Below, piece after piece: positions 55,801 to 59,900 of a stretch of 64,000 bases of DNA. The notes below the pieces were generated by a model. The model ran no database searches, was not told where the DNA came from, and was given only the letters and a program-made list of their open reading frames with translations. A program made the translations under genes and the position numbers. Position 1 is the first letter of the stretch; every line of letters starts with the position of its first letter. Source of the stretch: Blastobasis lacticolella (lineage: Eukaryota > Arthropoda > Insecta > Lepidoptera > Blastobasidae); the NCBI GenBank assembly GCA_905147135.1, contig LR990044.1, positions 16,000,122-16,064,121 on the forward strand, in the 5' to 3' direction.

Positions 55801-56584
55801 TCGAAAAAGAAGGTACATGACATTTATTAATAACACTTCAATTCATTTGAAGTTAAAACCGTAATCTTACATTTATGTAAGGTATTGTGTTCAATTATTA
55901 TTTTATTTAAATCTTCTTCGATTACAATTATAAAGAAGAGTTTAAATATATATAAATATCACATTCGTTTTTATCCAGTGTTTAACAACGACATTTTATG
56001 CGTTTCCAGGGTACGTGGGAATAGTTTATTGCTTGGATAGCAGCCCCGATGCTCTGCGTGTTCAGCTGGATGCCTTCCTTGGTAATTTGTCAGACCCTGA
56101 TCTTCAAAACGCCATTGTCGAGCACATGTACCACCTCATGTCAGGCACAGACGACTATGATCTCAAGGATGAATTGAAAAATGTGCAAAACTGGTCTCAA
56201 AAGATCGATTTATGCATAAGCAAGCTCCGTGGGTTGGTCACTTATTCCAGTCAATATCAGAGATCACTTCTTCAGGCTGCATATAACAGATTCAACTATG
56301 CTAAGAGTTACGAGCCAGATTTCAAACTTGAGTCAGAAATAATACTTATGAAAGGGATCCCTCATCCTGATGCAAAGAATTTATCTGAAGATTACGGACT
56401 CTCCAAATACTCTAAGCATCCGATAAAAGTTTTTAACTTGGATAGCGAACATGCATTGACTCCATATGATGGTAGGGTTTCCAATATAGTGAACCGTTTC
56501 CTTGAGCCAAGGATAGTAGATGCATTTACCAAACAAAATCAATGCCAAGCGTACATATATAATTGGCAAAAAATCTTGTTCTAA
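1890..56584 (+). CDS. Type I fatty acid synthase paralogue, 39 coding exons
   Basis: Animal-type multidomain fatty acid synthase, about 2346 aa, normally a cytosolic homodimer making long-chain acyl chains from malonyl-CoA and NADPH. Exons: 1890-2045, 17051-17240, 18800-18920, 19612-19815, 20288-20404, 20669-20835, 21410-21546, 24513-24716, 24840-25026, 25419-25581, 25802-25971, 26940-27091, 27180-27363, 29321-29469, 29562-29743, 29941-30060, 30537-30837, 30921-31075, 31533-31787, 31874-31988, 33172-33417, 33517-33814, 33896-34041, 35034-35177, 35266-35363, 35452-35602, 35770-35941, 36222-36331, 36466-36630, 37783-37970, 38223-38378, 52937-53230, 53688-53823, 53910-54075, 54285-54429, 54524-54665, 55426-55602, 55710-55812, 56010-56584. 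Every junction keeps phase. The ATG at 1890 is preferred to the in-frame GTG at 1878. Several catalytic residues are altered (see domain entries), so synthase activity is doubtful. Exon 32 has the least certain 5' edge. Confidence 0.88.
2046..2690. other. Start of intron 1, nothing recognised
   Basis: AT-rich intron sequence after the exon 1 donor AAG|GTAAAT. No coding or repeat feature is recognised before the mariner remnant. Confidence 0.4.
2690..3690 (-). pseudogene. DD37D mariner transposase, degenerate
   Basis: Tc1/mariner-superfamily transposase on the - strand in at least two frames. The N-terminal helix-turn-helix part lies at 3415-3672 and the catalytic part at 2700-3233, with a frameshift between them and an in-frame stop just upstream of 3233. 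SVMVWWGVSYEG and QQDSAPGHKA mark the catalytic core. From the Asp in QQD to the Asp in SPDLNPLDYDLW there are 37 residues, the DD37D (maT-like) spacing. Possible terminal repeats near 2620 and 3830 are weak. The element is inactive. Confidence 0.85.
3840..4419. other. Intron 1 DNA with a SINE-2 scrap
   Basis: Mostly unrecognised. At about 4215-4275 a short stretch with CGGAGGTCAGTCGGCAGTCGC matches part of the second SINE family described at 61550-61910. Confidence 0.35.
4420..4668 (-). mobile_element. SINE family 1, copy 1
   Basis: tRNA-derived SINE on the - strand. The tRNA-like head at 4600-4668 has A- and B-box-like blocks (TGGTTCAATGG and GGTTCGATTCC on the - strand). The body carries the GCGCCATCTAGCCCC phrase (as read on +). 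Related copies are at 6790-7025, 55045-55181, 60507-60582 and 62362-62641. Confidence 0.85.
4680..5470. other. Intron 1 DNA, nothing recognised
   Basis: AT-rich, with short ORFs of unusual composition only. No repeat partner seen in the window. Confidence 0.35.
5528..6206. repeat. Foldback element with about 215-bp arms
   Basis: 5528-5742 and 5988-6206 are inverted copies of each other, differing by scattered substitutions. Shared landmarks are GCGCAGAAGTTTGAC and its complement, and a GTCGTCGTCG block. The outer flank repeats the phrase CTTGTAATATGAAGGAGG at 6252-6269. A piece with TTTATGTAGCAA-ACCGG (6275-6300) recurs at 20940-20960, so the element belongs to a dispersed family. Confidence 0.75.
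6790..7025 (-). mobile_element. SINE family 1, copy 2
   Basis: Same body and tRNA-like head as 4420-4668, also on the - strand. A short part of the head between the CCGGCCGGGAATCG and the end is deleted. Confidence 0.85.
7030..7690. other. Intron 1 DNA, nothing recognised
   Basis: No protein-like ORF and no shared repeat seen. Confidence 0.3.
8365..9010 (+). mobile_element. PIF/Harbinger-like internally deleted remnant
   Basis: Sub-terminal inverted blocks around GTCTTGCAC (8431-8440) and GTGCAAGAC (8935-8943) bound the remnant, with AT-rich TTAAATCTCG-type ends. It contains a 51-codon ORF (8636-8791). TSDs could not be fixed. Confidence 0.5.
8636..8791 (+). pseudogene. N-terminal fragment of a Harbinger-type nuclease
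   Basis: A 51-residue ORF beginning MNLSSHSDF and ending FLKRFRLSKQSALL before TAA. The acidic stretch followed by EFLKRFRLSK resembles the region just before the catalytic core of HARBI1-like nucleases. Everything downstream is lost, so it is a remnant. Confidence 0.5.
9550..10505. other. Intron 1 DNA, weak repeat scrap only
   Basis: A short phrase TTTTGGTACGGAACCCTAAA at 9872-9891 is a common insect repeat-tail phrase. Nothing else recognised. Confidence 0.3.
10507..11122. mobile_element. MITE-like element with about 40-bp TIRs
   Basis: The left end contains TACGTCATTGATCTACTACC and CCGTAGATAAAGCA; the right end (11080-11122) contains the inverted counterparts TGCGCTATCTACGG and AATCAATGACCTACG. 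It is about 615 bp, with no transposase ORF, in intron 1. Confidence 0.6.
11529..11780 (+). repeat. GATGAT-tailed repeat, copy 2
   Basis: Near-identical to 1184-1430 in the same orientation, ending in a longer (GAT) run. Few substitutions separate the copies, so both inserted recently relative to the other repeats. Confidence 0.75.
11977..12165. repeat. Block shared with the receptor 3' region
   Basis: Similar to 57667-57895 in the same orientation (shared GAGTTCCACACG, TTAAATCAGTTCACTTCA and CATATTTGTTTACCATATAA). The similarity seems to fade into sequence that weakly follows receptor exon 6. See the finding on colinear blocks. Confidence 0.55.
12200..12780 (-). pseudogene. Degraded retrotransposon pol 3' end
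   Basis: On the - strand, broken frames give phrases typical of the C-terminal end of LTR-retrotransposon integrases: a stretch with KVREKYEEVDSMRPNPQY, a short Arg-rich tail with RRAIRLRNFPRYLQDYVS and then a stop. Multiple stops and frame changes. Superfamily not decided. Confidence 0.35.
12838..15877 (+). mobile_element. TIR DNA transposon of unassigned superfamily
   Basis: A 21-bp perfect inverted repeat (12872-12892 and 15809-15829, beginning GGGTAGGTCTC) lies within longer, imperfect terminal repeats running from TTAGGG at 12838 to CCCTAA ending at 15877. A second matched block, ATAACTTATAGCC at 12938-12951 and its complement near 15750-15763, continues the symmetry inward. The flanks are compatible with a TA target duplication but do not prove it. 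It encloses one transposase-like gene. Confidence 0.8.
13311..15599 (+). pseudogene. Transposase-like protein of the TIR element, two frameshifts
   Basis: Three overlapping frames (13311-13889, 13862-15283, about 15267-15599) make one protein-like sequence of roughly 760 residues. The first shift is at an A run at 13857-13862; the second is near 15265-15275, where continuity resumes with LHWNELSVTSPP. Candidate acidic catalytic positions are in YFDGRKDK and VGCDGTNTNTGWKSG, followed by QLHANELPLRHLF, the SHSHWLTTANRILRLYI block and a C-terminal EKARDGLIRTKIQSR. The pattern suggests an RNase H-fold (DDE) nuclease with an inserted helical domain as in hAT-like enzymes. I recall related uncharacterised proteins in arthropods and cnidarians but no formal family name. 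Confidence 0.65.
16370..16866 (+). mobile_element. RTE-like LINE ORF2 3' end
   Basis: Contains the C-terminal reverse-transcriptase extension typical of RTE-type elements: YGTETWPLTMGL, TQRAMEKAMLVVSL, LKWQWAGHIVRRTDGR and then a stop, followed by remnants of RPRTGRRSVSRPPTIWTDDL and a (GATGAT) tail. Truncated at the 5' side and interrupted by an in-frame stop. Confidence 0.85.
17716..18620 (-). mobile_element. CR1/jockey-like LINE fragment
   Basis: On the - strand, frames broken by indels give VDWTQDWLLTLNASKC, a Y-K-T-YVRPLLEYGFQIWNP block and KSYEERLKALGLTTLEE, the order found in the C-terminal third of non-LTR reverse transcriptases. It lies in intron 2 of the synthase, with an ATT microsatellite at 17716-17736 on its downstream side. 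Confidence 0.8.
19345..19540 (+). mobile_element. RTE-like LINE scrap
   Basis: A short reading with KKFKYLRSALHKSGDN and ISVAWAE followed by a stop and a matching continuation. This is the post-reverse-transcriptase segment of RTE elements. It is in intron 3. Confidence 0.65.
20890..20995 (+). repeat. Fragment of the 5.5-6.3 kb foldback family
   Basis: TAGCTTGACC-CACCAGAGGT and TTTATGTAGCAACACCGG match the outer ends of the element around 5470-6320, joined with the interior deleted. It lies in intron 6. Confidence 0.5.
21620..22270 (+). mobile_element. RTE-like LINE reverse transcriptase fragment
   Basis: Broken frames show a DLEKAYGSVERGMPW-like block, then YADDQVLPASSESELQ with the YADD catalytic motif, FERKGMKI and a KTKEIVYKREEG block. 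A tail phrase GGGATTGACCGCTCGG with a GATGAT run (21913-21940) sits inside it and recurs at 16412-16434. It lies in intron 7. Inactive. Confidence 0.8.
22720..24090. repeat. Dispersed GAGCGAGC/AGCGAGCTCG motif array
   Basis: At least six occurrences of a motif close to GAGCGAGCGTAGCGAGCTCG followed by a short T/A-rich run (near 22730, 22818, 22897, 23612, 23866, 23968) lie at irregular spacing in intron 7. The spacing and changing flanks differ from a simple satellite. A related but poorer GCGAGTGAGCGG stretch is at 28739-28850. Confidence 0.6.
25217..25296. repeat. 16-bp minisatellite, five units
   Basis: Five tandem units close to AAAATGTCCAAGTTGC with one or two changes per unit. It is in intron 9. 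There is no spacer between units, so it is not a CRISPR-like array. Confidence 0.85.
26110..26939 (+). other. Intron 11 with an insect repeat tail
   Basis: At 26525-26625 the phrase GACAGACGGACAGATAGACA, a GGGGCTCCGTATTTCTC block and GAACAGAACTCTAAAAA resemble a common insect retroelement tail. The remaining sequence is unassigned. Confidence 0.45.
27930..28210 (+). mobile_element. SINE family 2, copy (head truncated)
   Basis: Starts in the B-box side of a tRNA-like head (AATCCCGCTCCGGCCA-type end), then the body with CATTCAGGCGACTGGATG and CAAGGCGGACC. Related to 61550-61910 and others. It lies in intron 13. Confidence 0.8.
28215..29320. other. Intron 13 remainder
   Basis: No protein-like ORF. 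The region 28735-28855 is rich in GCGAG/GAGCG words related to those at 22.7-24.1 kb. Otherwise nothing recognised. Confidence 0.35.
30105..30260 (+). repeat. Insect retroelement tail fragment
   Basis: ACTAGCGGACCCGACAGACG and AAAATCGGTCCAG are recurrent phrases of a dispersed insect repeat (probably a LINE or SINE tail). It is in intron 16. The family name is not assigned. Confidence 0.5.
30537..31787 (+). other. Dehydratase domain (exons 17-19)
   Basis: Residues about 868-1104. The first hot-dog fold aligns to the family through its FP and LVWETF landmarks. At the position of the catalytic His in HxxxGxxxxP the sequence reads EYKRQGKIEFP, so His is replaced by Tyr (about Y901). The second-half landmark with the acidic partner is kept as DWVKLIDSLIQ (Asp about 1049). 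Dehydration by this domain is unlikely if the alignment holds. Confidence 0.75.
30838..30920 (+). other. GC-AG intron (intron 17)
   Basis: The donor reads GAG|GCAAGT and the acceptor TTTTTTTCAG|G. No GT near the boundary keeps phase 0 into the next exon, whose frame is fixed by the DH protein sequence. The rest of the donor matches consensus, as is usual for functional GC donors. Confidence 0.75.
31989..32437. other. Intron 20, first part, nothing recognised
   Basis: AT-rich with no feature. Confidence 0.3.
32438..32690 (-). mobile_element. SINE family 2, - strand copy
   Basis: Reverse-complement match to the body of the 61550-61910 element, with ATCATCTTGGCGTTAA at the tail end and CATGGTTACACATTCAG in the body. 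It is in intron 20 and more diverged than the other copies. Confidence 0.7.
32840..33010 (+). pseudogene. Possible Tc1-like transposase tail
   Basis: Broken reading with a (D)LNPLENKLW-like phrase followed by a Ser-rich and VKYW-like end, recalling the C-terminal end of Tc1-type transposases. Short and full of stops. Confidence 0.3.
34042..35033. other. Intron 23, nothing assigned
   Basis: About 990 bp. A 91-codon - strand ORF at 34134-34409 has no recognisable motif. GC-richer patches (34370-34700) may be decayed transposon but I cannot name one. Confidence 0.35.
35034..37970 (+). other. Enoyl reductase domain (exons 24-30)
   Basis: Residues about 1374-1715. VYGRDFSGY and the PDHWSLEDAATVPLPYVYA segment are typical of the FAS enoyl reductase. 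The nucleotide-binding loop is SGTGAIGQA (exon 27), keeping the GxGxxG spacing. The next segment (exon 28) is shorter than usual and lacks the familiar DLVLNSL wording. GIATGIVRPL and VLLKLRDP in exon 30 mark the domain end. NADPH binding is possible; catalysis is uncertain. Confidence 0.75.
36631..37782. other. Intron 29 with retroelement tails and a GGTAGG run
   Basis: 37110-37235 has the common lepidopteran repeat phrase CTATACTAATATTATAAAGA leading into AAAAACTACT. 37375-37660 looks like a - strand LINE 3' UTR: AATTTCTTTATTGA, and CCAGTCCACCA-GGC-GCACCCG shared with 51482-51510. 37677-37730 is a degenerate (GGGTA)n low-complexity run. No coding sequence. Confidence 0.5.
38536..38928 (+). 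mobile_element. MITE with GC-rich core, truncated copy 1
   Basis: Begins near GAGGATGATG and matches the reverse complement of 40054-40517 for about 390 bp, including the GC-rich core (GCCCCCGCGCC and GCGGGCGGCCGGG). It stops matching after TCATACTCAAGGC, so its 3' end is missing. It is in intron 31. Confidence 0.75.
39180..39795. repeat. Inverted pair around a GATGAT-tailed repeat
   Basis: 39182-39232 and 39741-39786 are inverted copies (GTCTGAAACTATAAGACATA and its complement). Between them, 39455-39571 is the 3' half of the repeat seen at 1184-1430, ending in a GATGAT run. Confidence 0.65.
39950..40053 (+). mobile_element. LINE segment A (left of nested MITE)
   Basis: Reads as a CR1/jockey-type post-RT segment, with an AQVRPHLDYCSHLWAGAP-like block and QKRAVR at the right edge. 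The reading continues in segment B at 40518 after the MITE is removed. Confidence 0.75.
40054..40517 (-). mobile_element. Complete MITE with GC-rich core, copy 2
   Basis: About 464 bp with short terminal inverted repeats GAGGAAGATG and CATCTTCCTC, flanked by AT on both sides. The core is GC-rich, in contrast to its surroundings, and contains a TGACGTCA palindrome (40341-40348). The insertion splits a LINE reading frame cleanly. Confidence 0.8.
40518..40784 (+). mobile_element. LINE segment B
   Basis: Continues segment A: RRDFASLCVFYRLYNGVCSE, a TARHRREVHPH block and NFLPRTLRLWNKL are typical of the C-terminal end of lepidopteran CR1/jockey-like LINEs. It is interrupted at 40784/40785 by the long-arm element. 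Confidence 0.85.
40785..43416. mobile_element. DNA element with 430-bp inverted arms
   Basis: Left arm 40785-41214 and right arm 42989-43416 are nearly identical inverted copies ending in TAGTCTAAGAGCC. TTA lies on both sides (40782-40784 and 43417-43419), consistent with a 3-bp target duplication as in Harbinger-like elements. The interior carries two tandem copies of a LINE-derived unit and an acidic ORF end (ESDLVDEDDLSLSRD near 42621). No transposase core seen. Confidence 0.75.
41491..42490 (+). repeat. Tandem duplication of a 505-bp unit
   Basis: Two copies (about 41491-41985 and 41995-42490) share a LINE-like reading KSYEERLQE-NLTTLEEIRI, a following phrase TATTGTTTATCACTTGC and a common 3' end. 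They differ at scattered sites. The unit resembles the CR1-like tail at 17939-18230. Confidence 0.8.
43417..43599 (+). mobile_element. LINE segment C and 3' tail
   Basis: The end of the same LINE: LPGEVFPEEYMEFF, KGVKRFLRSRQRVGEAPGIA, stop, then a tail with CTTACCATCAGGCAGGCC and TGGTATAAAAAAAA. Segments A, B and C together make one LINE 3' end split by two later insertions. Confidence 0.85.
43600..43655 (+). repeat. Post-LINE flank, copy 1
   Basis: About 56 bp after the LINE tail (including GGATTGGAATATCAGGAATA) is repeated after a second LINE tail at 52808-52862. Confidence 0.8.
44213..46444 (-). pseudogene. BEL/Pao RNase H and integrase region
   Basis: RNase H landmarks are LHAFADASEAAYAAA and FAWTDSTIVLAWL. 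Integrase has a zinc-binding H-H/C-C segment (EEAHLKTLHGG and CYRQCVTC), then catalytic positions in VSGVDFTG, YSDNGTNFVG and NFEGLWEAGVRSTK. A third frameshift near 44340 separates the final GRIVAKHPGKDNLTRVV segment, which ends at about 44213. Confidence 0.88.
46417..47760 (-). pseudogene. BEL/Pao reverse transcriptase region
   Basis: YLPHHAVIRED, TRVVFDVS and the catalytic FYMDDLLTG identify the Pao-type reverse transcriptase. The coding frame opens upstream of the first Met at 47646. It breaks near 46440 in the segment usually read as LY-P-GW-AP, where a frameshift leads to the next ORF. Confidence 0.88.
47760..49373 (-). pseudogene. BEL/Pao gag and protease region
   Basis: The Met start at 49373 opens a coiled gag N-terminus. 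A TAA at 49149-49151 interrupts it, and the frame continues without shift. The zinc knuckle CFNCLSSSHTVKQC (CX2CX4HX4C) is followed by a second CHKCGKRHH. The aspartic protease motif is VDQGSETSF. The frame is lost near 47765-47775; the continuation in another frame has LADPKYGLPGKIDIILG. Known family role: particle assembly and proteolytic processing. Confidence 0.85.
50055..50505. other. Intron 31 DNA right of the LTR element
   Basis: A GC-rich patch (50130-50330) stands out in AT-rich surroundings. The 93-codon - strand ORF there (50054-50335) has a low-complexity Gly/Arg composition and no recognisable domain. It may be part of another repeat. Confidence 0.35.
50514..51402. mobile_element. 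hAT-type nonautonomous element, 889 bp
   Basis: Ends TAGAGATGAAACGGATA and TATCCGTTACATCTCTA form TIRs with one mismatch. An 8-bp direct repeat ATGTAAAC flanks it exactly (50506-50513 and 51403-51410), the target-site size of hAT transposases. Sub-terminal CCGGATA words are repeated many times. It carries a LINE scrap inside. Confidence 0.88.
50860..51180 (+). mobile_element. RTE-like LINE scrap inside the hAT element
   Basis: Broken reading with CDGVSMYSAAPKITLVQVAL, followed by phrases like RPPTRNLADGG and RRKWRKQTRRADS-type ends, matches the C-terminal tail of RTE-like elements. Confidence 0.6.
51413..52630 (-). mobile_element. Non-LTR retrotransposon, 5'-truncated
   Basis: On the - strand, DLPYMVQNIAGIVLFADDTSL contains the FADD reverse-transcriptase motif at 52550. 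After one frame change, VEKTTFLGVNIDSK, SAAFAVWRIRRL, YYSYFHSIMSYGIILWG and a thumb-like C-terminal segment follow to about 51543. A 3' UTR with GGCACCCGTTCACGAGCATG (read on +) shares sequence with 37640-37662. It is in intron 31. Confidence 0.85.
52641..52807 (+). mobile_element. LINE 3' tail, copy 2
   Basis: Matches 43417-43599 with a short internal deletion near its left edge (no GTTTTCCCTGAAG). It has the same stop and tail phrase CATCAGGCAGGCC, and is directly followed by the same 56-bp flank as the first copy. Confidence 0.85.
52808..52862 (+). repeat. Post-LINE flank, copy 2
   Basis: Nearly identical to 43600-43655. It lies just upstream of synthase exon 32 and is in open frame with it by chance. 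Confidence 0.8.
53231..53687. other. Intron 32
   Basis: AT-rich, with a short TAATAA run at 53334-53360. Nothing else. Confidence 0.4.
53910..54665 (+). other. Acyl carrier protein domain and linker (exons 34-36)
   Basis: Residues about 1912-2062. The carrier motif reads LKQLGLNDSNI: Asp-Ser is present (Ser about 1988), but one residue is inserted compared with the usual LGMDSL spacing. Phosphopantetheine attachment is therefore possible but not assured. The intron between exons 35 and 36 (54430-54523) is only 94 bp; reading straight through it meets a TGA. Confidence 0.65.
54666..55425. other. Intron 36, includes a SINE piece
   Basis: Unremarkable AT-rich intron apart from the SINE family 1 fragment at 55045-55181. 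Confidence 0.45.
55045..55181 (+). mobile_element. SINE family 1, 3' half
   Basis: Matches the body of 62362-62641 (AGCACAAGCTTTGCTTAGT-type phrase and GGGCTAGATGGCGCTG) without the tRNA-like head, ending in an ATT run. Confidence 0.8.
55426..56584 (+). other. Thioesterase domain (exons 37-39)
   Basis: Residues about 2063-2346. LMLIPGFNGHHQIF opens the alpha/beta hydrolase fold, the nucleophile elbow is GFSYG (Ser about 2139, exon 38), an Asp follows in CLDSSPD (about 2165) and a His in SEHALTPYDG (about 2303). The catalytic triad therefore appears complete. The last exon ends with TAA at 56582-56584. Confidence 0.85.
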
Positions 56585-56641
56585 TTCGGGTGGAATAAGT
56601 TTAGTCATTAAGTTTATTTATGGCCACTTATAGGGTAAAAA

Positions 56642-56647
56642 AATAAA
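56642..56647 (+). terminator. Polyadenylation signal of the synthase gene
   Basis: AATAAA lies about 58 nt after the stop codon, giving a short 3' UTR that ends before the convergent receptor gene. Confidence 0.6.
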
Positions 56648-56757
56648 CCGATATTTCTAAACTGTGTTTCATTTTAAGACTTTATTCTTAACACGTGAAA
56701 AAACAAATAAACTACACTTTTTAAAATCTCTACCCGTCGCAGTACTAAGGCGCAGTC

Positions 56758-56864
56758 CTAATTGGCAACGGTCGTGCGACCATGGTCGTACTATGGATGT
56801 CACCCGACCAGTAGGAAACCTCAAACCGCCCGTCGCACGACCATGGTGACCGTTGCCAATAAGG
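56758..56864. repeat. Short inverted-repeat element between convergent genes
   Basis: ATTGGCAACGGTC with a following CGACCATGGTCG region is mirrored by GACCGTTGCCAAT at the other end. The piece is about 105 bp and can form a long hairpin. It lies between the synthase polyadenylation signal and the receptor stop codon, so transcripts of either strand reading through would fold here. Confidence 0.65.
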
Positions 56865-56913
56865 ACAATGCCTAACACTCTATGCTAATAAAGCATTTAT
56901 AGACAGTTAAGTC

Positions 56914-56919
56914 TTTATT
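56914..56919 (-). terminator. Polyadenylation signal overlapping the receptor stop
   Basis: On the - strand the last codons read GAAGAATAAAG: AATAAA overlaps the TAA stop. If used, the receptor 3' UTR is extremely short, keeping the convergent transcripts apart. Confidence 0.4.
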
Positions 56920-59900
56920 CTTCATAAAGTTGCGTAGCTAAGGAAAAATACGACCAAGTGGTGCTTATGACCTGAAAAATAACATGAGATAATAATTTTG
57001 CTGCAGTGAAAAATTATTTTCCATCTTAAACCTTTTCTTGAACTGATATAATTTTATTTTGCAAATACGAATCTTGAATTAAAGTAATCTAATTAATTTA
57101 CAATTTAGTAGAAATGTTACGAGCACTAAATGAACATAGGACAATCAAGAAAAAAAATAGGTAGATACCATTTTAGCGACGAAAAGATAAACATTTTTGA
57201 TCTTGTGATTAAATGATATGGCAAATCATTATTGTTGTCTTCATTTAAGACACTTCACAGATTTACTAAAACATTGACATATTGACAATCGGAAATCAAT
57301 TTTGCCTAATGATTTTTAGATGGGAGAAGTAGAATGAGTGAGTGAACCAAAGAGTTTAGATAAAGATAAAACTCTTTGGAATGAACTGAATTGACTTCCG
57401 TACATAAACATGATAAAAACTACATTTTATTCATGAAAGAACATGAAAATGTAATCTCTGTGAATCACATCAATTTGATAAAAAGTATTTATTCTGCCTA
57501 CTATAGAAATTGGTAAAATTACAACCTATTTTGACAGTAGATCAATAATGTCGGCCTTCGCTGGGCTTATTGAAATTAGTATACCTAATAATTTTTTTTG
57601 AAGCAAACAAAAACAGAAACAAATAAAACAAACAAATAAAAAACATATACATACACATACTACTATAACCGAGTTCCACACGTCTTGTTTATGAATACTT
57701 TATTTCGGTAGTGTATCGTTCTAATTAAGTTAAATGATTAATTAATAGAATTAAATCAGTTCACTTCATTTTAATTCTCATTTCACTAATCATTTGGTGA
57801 TACCCCAATCCTATGAATTGTTTTTGGTTGCTAGAACGCCATATTTGTTTACCATATAAGACAAGTCAGACAAAATTCCGTATACTTACAGTGGTGAAAG
57901 CTGTCAATGTTATACTCGTATATTTCATAGACGTCAAATAGCAAGCCTTTTGAGATCTGAAACAACGTATAGGTAGTTCTAAATCTGCGTTTTTATTCCG
58001 ACAAATTTAAATAATTAACTAGTTTTACTCGGTGATGGTATATTCTCCGATCATACATCGATAAGCTGGCACTTGTATGAGTGGCAACTTATACCCGCCT
58101 ATTATTACTGATCGTTAAAACGATCCACATTTTCCGAGCTTTCCAGAAAGCCCAGAATTTTCATTTGATTGAATTGATGAGTGGTTTACGCTTTAACCGG
58201 CGTAAATGCATGAATATATGCGAGTATATAAATGTGGAAACGGCGAGAGAGGTGTGTCAGAATCGTAGCTTGTGGCACTCGATAGTCTTTGCCTACCCCC
58301 ATGGGATACAGGTGTGAGTTTGTGTGTATGTATGGTAACGATATCCAATAATAGCGATGATACGAGATAAAAAATAGTTCCAGGAATCGCCATTGACGCA
58401 TGGTGCGATTATAATGAAAGGAATTTAATAAATCGGTTAAGCGAGATAACAGGCATCCAGCAACGAATTCAGAATAAATACCTTTTAATTAACATCGTTT
58501 TTAAATTACCTTTTCATGACAAAATATATTTTCATCTGATAGTTCCTGTCGCCATTGTACCACTGGTTTTTATAAGCTGAATAAGCTATACCAAGACTCT
58601 AAAACAAACATTTTTATAGAATATAAAAGCTTCATTACATCAAAGACGTCACGACACGAAACGACAAAAAAAAATTGTTTAAGTAGGTCTATATACTATA
58701 CATTGAAAGATGAATAAATATATGAATTGATTCAAAATGACTTTGTGATTTAAAACAAACCGCTATTTAGAAAAACTAAACATAACATCAATTCAAATAA
58801 AAATAAATCAATCAAGCAAATGCAATAAACATCAATGATAAGATTACATTAGATATAATTACAGATATGAGGCATATCATCTTATATCTCACAGTGACTC
58901 GTTTGTTAATAACCCAACCGACAGAAAAAAGTCCGAGAACCAACGACCAAGTTTACATAAATTCAAATATTTTCTAAACTACACAACCGATTTGTAAGAA
59001 AAAAGCTATGAACTATTACGAAGAAAACCGCATCCAAATCAGTCCATCCGTTCGGTAACTACGATGGCACAGAAAAATACACAAAGCTACAAACACACAC
59101 GTCAAACTTATAAAAACCCTTTATCGGGTTTAAAGAACAGTTTACAAAAGTCAAGTCGTTCAAATAATTTGTGCTCACCGTTTCAGCAATCATTTCTCCA
59201 TAATAACAAAGATTATAAATCGGTAGAATGGATGCGAAGACAGCAATAAAATTATTCAGCATATCCATAGGACCACGGGCGAACTGTAAGAGAAATAATA
59301 AATGTTATGAAAAAAATAAACAACACCGACATACCTCAATAATTCTTGCCGTGTCTTGAGCAGTCTCTCGCCAGTGTATATATAATCTGTGACAGTGTTG
59401 GGAACCTCTTCTGGAGGCCTATATCAACTTTGTGTCGTTGAGCCAGCAGAATGATTAATGAGCCAGATGAATTACTATTCATCAAAGGGTGCCAATCGGC
59501 TCCTAAGACTTCAACAAGTCTGAGTATCCCCAGTTAGGAACCATGGTCAACGTCGTTTCGCTAACGGCATTGGAAGGTACACATTACAAGTGACGAGCTT
59601 GTTTTAGGCAGAAGATCGATTAGCCTCACAGAGGAGTCAGTGGCCCAATGGTAAGGCACATTCAGGCGACTGCATATGTAACCATGATCAAATCCGGTCA
59701 GGTTCCCTTGGTAGCAGGGTCACGGAGGTCAGATAGCAGTTGCTCTACTGTAATTATTTGAACTGCCAAATCCTGGATCATGGTCAAGGCGGACCTCAGG
59801 CCCTAGAGCGCGAGAGCATAACCGAGACATTAATAGTAGACAATAAAATCTATAATAAATGGAGTTATAAACAGAACATACAAGTCTAACCTGTTACCTA

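Noticed and set aside
58186..58401. Receptor last exon on the - strand
   Set aside because: No acceptor in the right phase and no receptor motifs; the real last exons are at 57890-57956 and 56915-56971.
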